This document shows, in pieces, positions 31,716-38,683 of a stretch of 64,000 bases of DNA. The translations under genes were made by a program, and so were the position numbers. The stretch is from Corallococcus sp. AS-1-6. GTDB lineage: Bacteria > Myxococcota > Myxococcia > Myxococcales > Myxococcaceae. The notes beneath the pieces were generated by a model. The model was not told where the DNA came from and searched no databases. It saw nothing but the letters and a program-made list of their open reading frames with translations. How positions within the stretch are numbered: the stretch's first letter is position 1; each line of letters opens with the position of its first letter. The stretch lies in contig NZ_JAIQDE010000013.1 of NCBI RefSeq assembly GCF_020037015.1, positions 1 through 64,000 of the forward strand, written 5' to 3'.

Positions 31716-33818
31716 TCACGCCTCGGCCGCGGTGGCTCCGCTCGGCTGCTGGCCGACCTTGACGACGATCGTCTCGGCGGGCTTGGACGGATAGAAGTAG
31801 ACCTCGACGTTCAGGTTGCCCTGGTCCACCTCGCTCGGAGGGTTGTTGGTGGCGTCGCAGATGACCGTGAAGACCTGCTGCGGCGTCCCGGTACCGAAGG
31901 CGCCCTGGCGCCACAGGCTCATCAGGAAGGGCGTCACGGTGCCGATGCGGATGGCGTTCCAGAGTCCGTCGCGGTTGGGCTCCTGGCGCACCCAGCGCAG
32001 GCCCTGCTTGAGGCTGCTCTTCACGTAGTTGAACAACAGCCGCACGTTCACGTAGAGCCAGCGCGTATCGGTGGAGAGCGTGCGCGAGGCGTCCACCACG
32101 ATGCCGGCGCGGGGCACGGCGCGGATGCCGTTGATGCTGCCGTTCTTCACCAGGTCGGTGTTCTCGGCGTCGCTCAGCCGGTACTCGACGTCCAGCGCGC
32201 CGGAGAGGTTGGCCTCGTCGCCAGCGGGCGCCTTCCAGATGCCGCGAGCGGTCTCGGTGCGCGCGAAGACGCCCATGACGTGGCCGACGGGCGGAATCTT
32301 CTTCAGCGGGCTGGCGCCCGTGCCAATGGGGTCCTGCACGATGATCCACGGCCCGTAGAGCGCGCCGTAGACCTTCTTGCCCTGGAAGGCCTGGCCGTAG
32401 CTGAGGGCGCTGGAGAGGTCCGCCTGGATGGTGGCCTCCGGGACGGCGCCCACGTACATGCAGTCGCCGCGGTTGGCGCAGTAGGCGAGGCCAGCGGCCA
32501 GGATGGCGGCGTCCGTGCGCTCGGTCGTCACCAGTTGCACGTCGAAGGAGTCGAAGGCGTAGAGGCCGGTCTTCTTCGTCGCGCCGCCGATGAAGTCCTG
32601 GGTCGTGGGCGTCCCGTCGCGCCCCGGGTTGAGGCGCACGAAGCCACTGGTGACCGGAAGGTCCGCGCCCACCGTGGCCGGGCTGCCCGCGTCGGTGGCG
32701 ACGAGGTAGCGCGAGCCGCGCAGTGGATCATTGAGCACCTTCTCCACGTGGTTGGGGACGTCCGTCTCCATGGAGAGGCCGGTCCAGGTCTCCACCAGGT
32801 GGTCGGCGTCTCCGCCCCCCCGCGCGATGCCCAGGTCGAACTCCACCTTGGAGACGCGCAGCAGGACGGCGTCGTAGGTCGCGATGCCGGCGATGGCCGG
32901 GGCCCAGGTGACGGCGCCGGTGAGCTCGTTGACGGACATCAGCTTCACCAGCGCGGTGTTCGTCCCGTCCGAGACGCGCAGGGCGTCGCCCACCACGAGG
33001 GAGGAGACCTCCGCCAGGGTGGTGCCGGTGGTCGTCCGGGCCGCCGCCGTGCCCGTCACGGGGCTGGCCATGGCCGCGAAGCCCAGCGTCGGGTTGGCGG
33101 TGGTGACCTGGAGACGGGTGAAGGACTTCTGGATGCGCGCCACCTGGCCCGTGGAGGTGAGGACGAGCTGGTTGCCGCTGAGGGAGGCCACCAGCTTGGA
33201 CGTGCGGCGGTTGATGGCGTCGCGGAGCTCCGTCAGCGTGGCCGCGGCAGGATTGGCGAAGTCGGAGGCCTGGAAGGTGATCTGCGTGGGGCTGGCCTCG
33301 CCGTCGACGTTCACCGACAGGGCAGGGAACGTCCCCATGTTCACCGGTGGGGTGAGCGCGCTGCCCGAGGTGGTGGCGGGCGCCGTCTCGCGGACGGACG
33401 TCTGGGCCGAGGAGCGCGGGGTGACGCGCACGTACAGGTCGTCTCCCCAGCTTCCCGGATCCTCCTCACCGCGGAAGCCACCCTCCAGGGTGAGGGTGTC
33501 ATTGGAGGCGGCGTCGTCCAGGGTGAGGGCGGCGGGCGCCGTCCCCGTGGAGGCGTCCGAGGCAATGACCCGGTTCACGTAGGCGGTCTGCCCGCCGTTG
33601 TCGAAGAAGCCCTTGATCAGGTACGCGCCGTACCCTCCGGGGAAGTAGCCGCCGAAGCGCTGCTCGAAGTCGGGGTAGCTGGTGATGCGGATGGCGCGGT
33701 TCGGAACGCCCCGGCGGGTGATGATGTTGAACGCCGCCACCGAGGTGGCGGCGCCCACGATGGCGGGCGTCGCGGAGCCATCCACCTCAACGATGTTGAG
33801 ACCGATGTTGTAGGCCAT
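31716..33818 (-). CDS. Contractile sheath protein
   Basis: The 700-residue protein starts with the sheath signature (IVEVDGSATPAIVGAATSVA, then GPNRAIR-like VPNRAIRITSYPDFEQRFGG, AYLIKGFFDNGGQTAYVNRV). It ends with the conserved sheath C-terminal domain: DPIGTGASPLKKIPPVGHVM, GIFARTET-like GVFARTETARGIWKAPAG, RWLYVNVRLLFNYVKSSLKQ and FTVICDATNNPPSEVDQGNL. It is longer than minimal sheaths (about 350-500); a central insertion at residues 110-370 includes an ASDFANPAAATLTELR module that also occurs twice in the gpI-like protein. The insertion should decorate the outer surface. Confidence 0.93.
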   Translation of the reverse strand: MAYNIGLNIVEVDGSATPAIVGAATSVAAFNIITRRGVPNRAIRITSYPDFEQRFGGYFPGGYGAYLIKGFFDNGGQTAYVNRVIASDASTGTAPAALTLDDAASNDTLTLEGGFRGEEDPGSWGDDLYVRVTPRSSAQTSVRETAPATTSGSALTPPVNMGTFPALSVNVDGEASPTQITFQASDFANPAAATLTELRDAINRRTSKLVASLSGNQLVLTSTGQVARIQKSFTRLQVTTANPTLGFAAMASPVTGTAAARTTTGTTLAEVSSLVVGDALRVSDGTNTALVKLMSVNELTGAVTWAPAIAGIATYDAVLLRVSKVEFDLGIARGGGDADHLVETWTGLSMETDVPNHVEKVLNDPLRGSRYLVATDAGSPATVGADLPVTSGFVRLNPGRDGTPTTQDFIGGATKKTGLYAFDSFDVQLVTTERTDAAILAAGLAYCANRGDCMYVGAVPEATIQADLSSALSYGQAFQGKKVYGALYGPWIIVQDPIGTGASPLKKIPPVGHVMGVFARTETARGIWKAPAGDEANLSGALDVEYRLSDAENTDLVKNGSINGIRAVPRAGIVVDASRTLSTDTRWLYVNVRLLFNYVKSSLKQGLRWVRQEPNRDGLWNAIRIGTVTPFLMSLWRQGAFGTGTPQQVFTVICDATNNPPSEVDQGNLNVEVYFYPSKPAETIVVKVGQQPSGATAAEA

Positions 33819-33830
33819 GGTTCGTCGTCC

Positions 33831-34106
33831 TCACTCCGTCCTGGTTCGTTTCGACCTGCTACGGGGCCTGGGAAGTGCGTCGTCGTCGGATGCGTCCGGG
33901 GGCGCCCTGGCCGCGTTCGGGGCAGGCTTCACGCGCACGGCGCGCTGACGCTCCAGCTCGAGCAACTGGGGCGAGTCCCGCACCGCCGCCGCCAGGGACC
34001 GCGTCCCGCGGGGCTCGAGGAAGGCCACCGAGCCATCCGACAGGTGGAGCTCGGTCGGCTGGTCGCGCAGGCTGACGACGACAAACTCCGCTGGGGCTCG
34101 GGTCAT
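33831..34106 (-). CDS. Small eCIS protein upstream of sheath, function unknown
   Basis: A 91-residue protein begins with a beta-like segment (APAEFVVVSLRDQPTELHL, SDGSVAFLEPRGTRSL) and ends in a disordered, basic tail (RPRSRSKRTRTE). It lies 3 bp after the Pvc16-like gene and 12 bp before sheath, so it is part of the operon. I do not recognise the family. Confidence 0.65.
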   Translation of the reverse strand: MTRAPAEFVVVSLRDQPTELHLSDGSVAFLEPRGTRSLAAAVRDSPQLLELERQRAVRVKPAPNAARAPPDASDDDALPRPRSRSKRTRTE

Positions 34107-34109
34107 GGT

Positions 34110-35138
34110 TCAGGCCACCTTCGGGTCCACGGCGACGAGGACGTTGCTCACGCCGCGCGTGCCGGTGGCCGGCAGCGAGTCGTTCCGGGCGAGGACGCGG
34201 TACACGAGGCCGACGCGCTCGCCGCGGCTCCCACCGATGAGCTCGGTGGCCGGCAGCGTCCGCATCTCCAATGGGATGGGCGCGCCGTTGACGAGGAGGT
34301 CGCCGCGAGGCGGCAGGCGTTGCAGGGCGAAGTCGAGCAGCCGCGCCTCGTCCGCCCGCGAGCTGGCGAAGGCCTCCACCTGATACCAGAGGTCATACGC
34401 GAAGCCCGCGGGCCGGGTGCGGAAGCCGGTCGAGGAGAAGTCGGAGCGCACCGTCGTCGACGGTGTCCGCGCGTCGGAGGGCTCGACGCCGAGTGGGGTG
34501 ACGCGCAGGTAGGGCTTCGCTGGGGGCGCCACGTCTGGGGAGTGCACCTCCGCGGGGACGGGTGAGCCCTCCACCACCAGCACGTTGTGGAGGCGCTCCA
34601 GGAGCGCGGCCTCCACGTCGGACACCATCTCGTCGCGGACCGCGAGGACGTCATCGAGGCAGCAGGTGAACGGCCCCTCCGCGACGCACCGGAGCTGGAG
34701 CGTCACCACGGCGGAGCGCGTCGCGGGCGCCAGGTCGTCCAGGGACAGCCGGTGCAACTCCCACGTCGAGGCCTGGGCGACGGGCAGGAAGCGGTTCCAG
34801 GTGTTGGAGGCGGCGTCCGCTGGGAGCGCCACGCTGCCGAGCCGGAGTTCCAGGAAGAAGGGCTGCGCCGGCGCGCCTGTCGCCACGCGGCTCGCGTTCA
34901 ACCACAGCCGCAGCTCGCGGTACGGCGTGAGGTCCACCGGGGCACCGAGGGTCCTTCGCAGCAGATGCCCCGCGGCGGTGGCGCTGGCGGTGATCCGCCC
35001 GCTGTGGCCGTCCGTGCCCGGGCGCACCTGCGTCGTTTCGTCGGCGATCGACAGCTCCGTCGAGGGCGTCACGCCGTCGGGCGCGAGCGCGCTCCAGGCG
35101 GCGGCGGTGTCCATGGGCTCGACGAGAAGGTGCGCCAT
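34110..35138 (-). CDS. Pvc16-like tail terminator with N-terminal beta-sandwich domain
   Basis: The first gene of the eCIS operon encodes 342 residues. Residues 1-165 look like a jelly-roll/carbohydrate-binding-type beta-sandwich (FFLELRLGSVALPADAASNT, AVVTLQLRCVAEGPFTCCLD). From about 170 the sequence fits a Pvc16/DUF4255-type terminator: MVSDVEAALLERLHNVLV, then KPYLRVTPLGVEPSD and YDLWYQVEAFASSRADEARL. Terminators cap tube and sheath at the end opposite the baseplate. The fused sandwich is unusual and could anchor the particle. No clear Shine-Dalgarno before the ATG. Confidence 0.7.
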   Translation of the reverse strand: MAHLLVEPMDTAAAWSALAPDGVTPSTELSIADETTQVRPGTDGHSGRITASATAAGHLLRRTLGAPVDLTPYRELRLWLNASRVATGAPAQPFFLELRLGSVALPADAASNTWNRFLPVAQASTWELHRLSLDDLAPATRSAVVTLQLRCVAEGPFTCCLDDVLAVRDEMVSDVEAALLERLHNVLVVEGSPVPAEVHSPDVAPPAKPYLRVTPLGVEPSDARTPSTTVRSDFSSTGFRTRPAGFAYDLWYQVEAFASSRADEARLLDFALQRLPPRGDLLVNGAPIPLEMRTLPATELIGGSRGERVGLVYRVLARNDSLPATGTRGVSNVLVAVDPKVA

Positions 35139-35249
35139 CGACGTCGGATTAGAGACGTCGTGAGCGCGAGCTACCAGCGCGGCGGGGATCCATCCGGGGA
35201 TCCAAACCCCGGGGCTGGAGTCTCGCGCTGAGCCCGAGGTGGAGACCCT

Positions 35250-35283
35250 GGATTCATCACGGATTGAATCCGGGTTGAATCCC
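35250..35283. promoter_or_regulatory. Repeat cluster between regulator and eCIS operon
   Basis: In the 156-bp gap between the regulator stop and the first eCIS gene, GATTCA (35251) and TGAATC (35265) form an inverted repeat, GGATTGAATCC (35261-35271) is a perfect palindrome, and TTGAATCC recurs at 35275. A second pair, GGGGATCC twice near 35183-35203, lies closer to the operon. These are candidate operator sites for the adjacent LuxR-type regulator. No convincing -35/-10 or -24/-12 promoter was identified. Confidence 0.35.
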
Positions 35284-35294
35284 CCGCGGGCGGA

Positions 35295-35978
35295 TCAGCG
35301 GAAGTAGGCGGCGGCCTCGGCGCGGCTGGTGACTCGCAGCTTGGTGAGGAGCCGGTGGACGTGGTTCTTCACCGTCGCCACCTCGATGCGCAGCCGCAGG
35401 GCGATCTCCTTGTTGGCCAATCCCTCGGCGAGAAGGGTTCCAATCTCCCGCTCGCGCTCACTGAAGGGAATGGACTCGGAGCTCTCCGGCTGGCGCCGTG
35501 ACAGCCGGCCCAGGCGCTCGAAGAGGACCGCCGCCATCTTCGGCGAGCAGAGCAGCTCGCCCCTGGCGGTGGATTGGACCGCGGAGACCAACTGCGCTGG
35601 CGAGGCATCCCGAGTCACGAAGCCGTTGACGCCCGCCTCCGCGCAGGCCGTCAGCTCCTCCGCGTGCTCGGTGATGGCGAAGGCCATCAGCTTCACCTCT
35701 GGCGCGGCGGCACGCAGCCCCCGCAACAGCCCCACGGCGTCGTGCGTCGACATGTCGACCACCACCACGGAGGGCTGGTGGCGTCGCGTCAGCTCGACCG
35801 CCGACTCCAGCGAGGAGGCCTCGCCCACGAGCTGCATCGATTGTTCGAGCTGTAGCCAGCGCGTCAGCGCGTCACGGTAGAGCGCGACATCCGTCACGAC
35901 AGCCACCCGGAGCGGATGATCTGGGACGTCGCCTTCCTCCGGTACGAACCAACGCACATCCGGTGGACTTCGCGTCAC
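35295..35978 (-). CDS. NarL/FixJ-type response regulator with altered receiver
   Basis: The 227-residue protein has a receiver domain (about 24-140) with the phosphoacceptor-type Asp in SVVVVDMSTHDAV. The N-terminal acidic pair is reduced to one Asp (VAVVTDVALYRDALT) and the conserved Lys is replaced in GFVTRDASPAQL, so phosphorylation may not switch it normally. The C-terminal LuxR HTH is intact: FSEREREIGTLLAEGLANKE and IEVATVKNHVHRLLTKLRV. The start is GTG after a G-rich Shine-Dalgarno. It lies directly upstream of the eCIS operon in the same direction and is the obvious candidate regulator; that link is inferred. Confidence 0.85.
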   Translation of the reverse strand: MTRSPPDVRWFVPEEGDVPDHPLRVAVVTDVALYRDALTRWLQLEQSMQLVGEASSLESAVELTRRHQPSVVVVDMSTHDAVGLLRGLRAAAPEVKLMAFAITEHAEELTACAEAGVNGFVTRDASPAQLVSAVQSTARGELLCSPKMAAVLFERLGRLSRRQPESSESIPFSEREREIGTLLAEGLANKEIALRLRIEVATVKNHVHRLLTKLRVTSRAEAAAYFR

Positions 35979-36094
35979 TGTTCCCCCCCAAGGACTGACT
36001 CCCCGGAGCGACCAGCACTCCTCTGGCCGTGAAGTCTACGCACCCGTCTGACTCCGTAAATAAAGCGGCGGGTGTGTTTTCTGGCGTGGTTCAG

Positions 36095-36108
36095 TCTGTG
36101 TTCACAGA
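36095..36108. promoter_or_regulatory. Inverted repeat in the divergent intergenic region
   Basis: TCTGTG-TT-CACAGA forms a 6-bp-arm inverted repeat inside the 380-bp region between the divergently transcribed regulator and metalloprotease genes. The surrounding bases (about 36050-36125) are AT-richer than the rest and include GTAAATAAAG. The site could control both genes. I see no coding potential in 35979-36358. Confidence 0.3.
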
Positions 36109-36358
36109 AGAGACCTACGGTGGAAACGGACGATAGGCGGAAGCGGGGCCCCGGTTGAGGGGGCGGCAGGTCCATGAGTCCCTGCGCCGGGTCCAACCCA
36201 TCAGGTCGTGACGCCTTGCGCGGGGCGCTCTCCAGCTTCCCTGTCCCGGCCCGAAGTCCCGGGCAGTGGCGCGCTGCCACCATCCCGCGTACCCCGCCAG
36301 CCCATGGGCCCGTGCGAGTGCCCGGCGCACCTTCCGTTGCGACACAGGGGAGGTCCGC

Positions 36359-37888
36359 ATGGCGAGGCAAGGAGTCACTCGGAAGGTCCGGCGGGGAGAG
36401 GGCAGCCTGCCGCGCACCGCCGCGAAGCGTGTTCGGGGGCGTCAGACGGAGACGGCCCTCCTGGAGGAGTCACCTGTCGCGGAGGCCTCAGCGCGAGGCC
36501 CCGGTGTCACGGCGCCGGCCGTGGACATCCGGAACCTGCCTGCCTGCATCCGCGAGGTGGCGCTGGCGGCGCAGGACACGGACCCGGGCCCTCCAGAGCC
36601 CACCGACTATCACCAACTGCGCGGCCGGCTCGAGGCGGCGCGGGCCACGCTGCCTCCGCTCTACCGCGACGCGGTCCTCGTGCCCTACCTGAAGACGTTG
36701 GACGAGCTCGGGCCCCAGGGGTTCGCCGACACGCTGGTGCGTGACCCTCGGCGTGTGTCCGGGGCCGGGCTCCTGATGGACGCGGCACACGCCATCCTCC
36801 AGAACGGGGAGGGGTACCAGCGCATCGCCACGGATGCGTTCGAGGAGGTGGTCAGCGACCTGTACGACGGCTTCCTCGGCGCGGAGGATCGCCGGGGCGT
36901 TCATCCCCCGGACCAGGGCACCCTCGCGCCGCTGGTGAAGTGGGGGAACCCGGACTCCGGGCCGTACACGTGGCCGGTGGACGCGACCTTCTCCGTCCTG
37001 GGGCTGGAGTGCGGCATCGTCAACCTCCCGCCCTCGCAGGGCCGCGCGGGCCTGCTCGCGTGGGCCGCGCTCGGACACGAGGTCGGTGGGCACGACATCC
37101 TCCACGCCGACACCGGGCTCGCGCAGGAGCTGTCCACCGCGGTCTACGACCGCCTCCAGAAGCAGGGCCTCTCCGCCCTGGCGGGCTACTGGGCCCGGCG
37201 CATCGACGAGGCGGCCTCGGACGTGCTCGGCATCCTCAACATGGGGCCTGCCGCGGGCATCGGGATCATCGGGTACTTCCGGGGGCTGGACACCGCGTTC
37301 GGCGGGACCGGGCGCCTGAGCAACGTGGGGGGCTCGTCGGATCTACACCCCGCCGACATTGTCCGGGGCTACCTCGCCGGGAGCGCCGTGAAGCGTCTGC
37401 GCTTCAGCCAGGCGGAGGCCTGGGCCCAGGTCATCTTCGACGAGGTGGACAAGGACCTGGACCCCGCGGAGCTCCGGCTGGGCAGCCAGCGCGTGACGCC
37501 CGAGCAGGCGCGCCTGTCGGCGGACCTGGTCGCGGACGCCATCATGACCCATCGCGCGAAGGCGCTCGAAGGGCAGTCGCTCGCGTGGATCCAGAACTGG
37601 CGGAACCACGACGAGCAGCGGGTGCAGCAACTGAGGCGCCGGCTCGCGACGGGCGTGGGCAACCTCACGGAGGAACTCTCGACCGGAATCTACGCCGCGC
37701 ACGTCGTCGCGGCCGGAGTCGTCGCCGGCCTGAGCGAGCAGGCCGACGTGCGCAAGATCTTCGACCGGATGGTCCGCATGCTCAAACAGATGCACGACCG
37801 GAACCCCGCCTGGGGGCCGCTGTACGTCCGGCACCGGGGCGACGTCGTGCCGCACTTCATCTATCCCTTCCCAGCCCGGAGGACATGA
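36359..37888 (+). CDS. Metalloprotease-like protein, candidate eCIS cargo
   Basis: The ATG at 36359 follows AGGGGAGG. The 509-residue product begins with a basic, disordered leader (ARQGVTRKVRRGEG) and has no signal peptide. Near residue 240 is ALGHEVGGHDILHAD, and about 40 residues later RIDEAASDVLGILNMG, which resembles the NEAxSD Glu-containing segment of thermolysin-like (gluzincin) metalloproteases. The His spacing is HExxxH rather than HExxH, so catalysis is uncertain. Unstructured N-termini and eCIS adjacency are typical of cargo proteins; the effector role is inferred. Confidence 0.65.
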   Translation: MARQGVTRKVRRGEGSLPRTAAKRVRGRQTETALLEESPVAEASARGPGVTAPAVDIRNLPACIREVALAAQDTDPGPPEPTDYHQLRGRLEAARATLPPLYRDAVLVPYLKTLDELGPQGFADTLVRDPRRVSGAGLLMDAAHAILQNGEGYQRIATDAFEEVVSDLYDGFLGAEDRRGVHPPDQGTLAPLVKWGNPDSGPYTWPVDATFSVLGLECGIVNLPPSQGRAGLLAWAALGHEVGGHDILHADTGLAQELSTAVYDRLQKQGLSALAGYWARRIDEAASDVLGILNMGPAAGIGIIGYFRGLDTAFGGTGRLSNVGGSSDLHPADIVRGYLAGSAVKRLRFSQAEAWAQVIFDEVDKDLDPAELRLGSQRVTPEQARLSADLVADAIMTHRAKALEGQSLAWIQNWRNHDEQRVQQLRRRLATGVGNLTEELSTGIYAAHVVAAGVVAGLSEQADVRKIFDRMVRMLKQMHDRNPAWGPLYVRHRGDVVPHFIYPFPARRT

Positions 37889-37916
37889 GTCGGTCCCCTC
37901 CGCCCCCAGGGTGAAA

Positions 37917-37949
37917 GAGCCTGGCAATCCAGTAGGGGTTGCCAGGCTT
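37917..37949 (+). terminator. Terminator after the metalloprotease gene
   Basis: A 9-11 bp stem (GCCTGGCAA at 37919 with TTGCCAGGC at 37939) is followed by TTCTTCTTC. It belongs to the same family as the hairpins at 1196 and 9577. The 22 bases before it also resemble those before the 1196 hairpin. Confidence 0.75.
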
Positions 37950-38035
37950 CTTCTTCGGGCTCCAGTGGCCATGGCCTATCGCCCGGACGGCCGTGGACCC
38001 GCCGCTTGAAGTGAGTCCCCCCGAACCGCTTGGCG

Positions 38036-38281
38036 GTGACCGAGGAACTGCTCGCCCAGGCGACCCACCACGAGGAGGTGCTCCTGGGGTTCGCCGTGGT
38101 CCGCAAGGCGGTCGGGCGCTCGTTCGACGAGTCACTGCTGGACCGCTTCCGGGAGGCGGTGGTGGCGTTCATCCAGGAGAACATCTCCGGGATGCAGCGG
38201 GACACCCTGCGCTATGCCATTGAACGGCTGGAGCCGGAGCAACGGAAGGCGCTGCTGGCGCTGGAGTACAAGACACCCTGA
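38036..38281 (+). CDS. Small helical protein, function unknown
   Basis: An 81-residue, helix-rich reading frame (VTEELLAQATHHEEVLLGF, RYAIERLEPEQRKALLALEY) starts at GTG 38036, or TTG 38030, without a good ribosome site. Its last ~25 codons lie inside the 390-bp direct repeat that recurs at 40098. The next reading frame (38312) is in the same phase, separated by one TGA and ten codons, so the two could once have been one gene. Codon pattern and GC3 look natural. Function unknown. Confidence 0.45.
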   Translation: MTEELLAQATHHEEVLLGFAVVRKAVGRSFDESLLDRFREAVVAFIQENISGMQRDTLRYAIERLEPEQRKALLALEYKTP

Positions 38282-38590
38282 CCTTCGCTCCGGGACGGGC
38301 AGACCGGCCAGGTGCTGGCAGACGGCGTCACCGCCGGCTCGACGGGCAACACCCAGACGCTGATGAAGCAGCCCCAGGCGCGGGGCGCGCCGCTCGCGGA
38401 TGAGGCCTCCGCGAAGTTCACGGCCACCCTGGACATCGCCGAGCCGCGGCGGAAGACCAGCACCTTCGAGGCGGAGCTCTCCGTGCAGCAGCAGGGCGCA
38501 TACGAAGTCACGGTGACCGCGTACGACCCCGTCACCGGCAACACCGGCGTGGACTCCACCACGTTCATCGTCGAAGGGTGACGCGCCCGG
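38201..38590 (+). repeat. 390-bp direct repeat, copy 1
   Basis: This segment recurs at 40098-40487 with about four mismatches in 390 bp (for example CCCTGCG versus CCCCGCG, GAACGG versus GAAAGG). The two copies bracket the lipoprotein gene at 38684-39931 and are 1897 bp apart. Near identity implies a recent duplication or gene conversion. Confidence 0.9.
38312..38581 (+). CDS. Beta-rich small reading frame, copy 1
   Basis: An 89-codon frame encodes ADEASAKFTATLDIAEPRRK and a strand-rich end, AYEVTVTAYDPVTGNTGVDS, like the last Ig-like domain of an extracellular protein. It starts at GTG with no clear Shine-Dalgarno and no signal peptide, so it may be the detached C-terminus of a larger gene. 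An almost identical copy is at 40209-40478; the only visible change near the end is Asn to Thr (TGNTG versus TGTTG). Confidence 0.4.
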   Translation: MLADGVTAGSTGNTQTLMKQPQARGAPLADEASAKFTATLDIAEPRRKTSTFEAELSVQQQGAYEVTVTAYDPVTGNTGVDSTTFIVEG

Positions 38591-38635
38591 GAGCGCCGGG
38601 ACCGCCACGGCGGACGGTCATTCCCTCCCTCTGTT

Positions 38636-38662
38636 CGGCTGAGCCGTAGGACGGCTCAGCCG
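38636..38662. terminator. Bidirectional terminator-like hairpin
   Basis: A perfect 12-bp stem (CGGCTGAGCCGT with ACGGCTCAGCCG) with a 3-nt loop lies between a plus-strand frame ending at 38581 and the minus-strand lipoprotein gene ending at 38684. No T tract follows on either side, so it is either a factor-assisted terminator or an mRNA-stabilising hairpin. Confidence 0.6.
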
Positions 38663-38683
38663 GAGTGATTTCCCATCAGGCAA

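Noticed and set aside
9655-35138. Prophage
   Set aside because: No capsid, portal, terminase, integrase, lysis or replication gene is seen among the tail-like genes, and the operon is uninterrupted and on one strand.
9655-35138. Type VI secretion system
   Set aside because: No TssB/C-type split sheath, ClpV, TssJLM membrane complex or Hcp/VgrG fusion is present. The single long sheath, gp19-like tube, LysM and CIS-tube genes fit an eCIS.
38279-38312. TGA readthrough joining the two small frames in the 390-bp repeat
   Set aside because: The frames are in phase, but chance gives this one time in three, the two halves differ in character (helical versus beta), and no selenocysteine or readthrough signal is visible.
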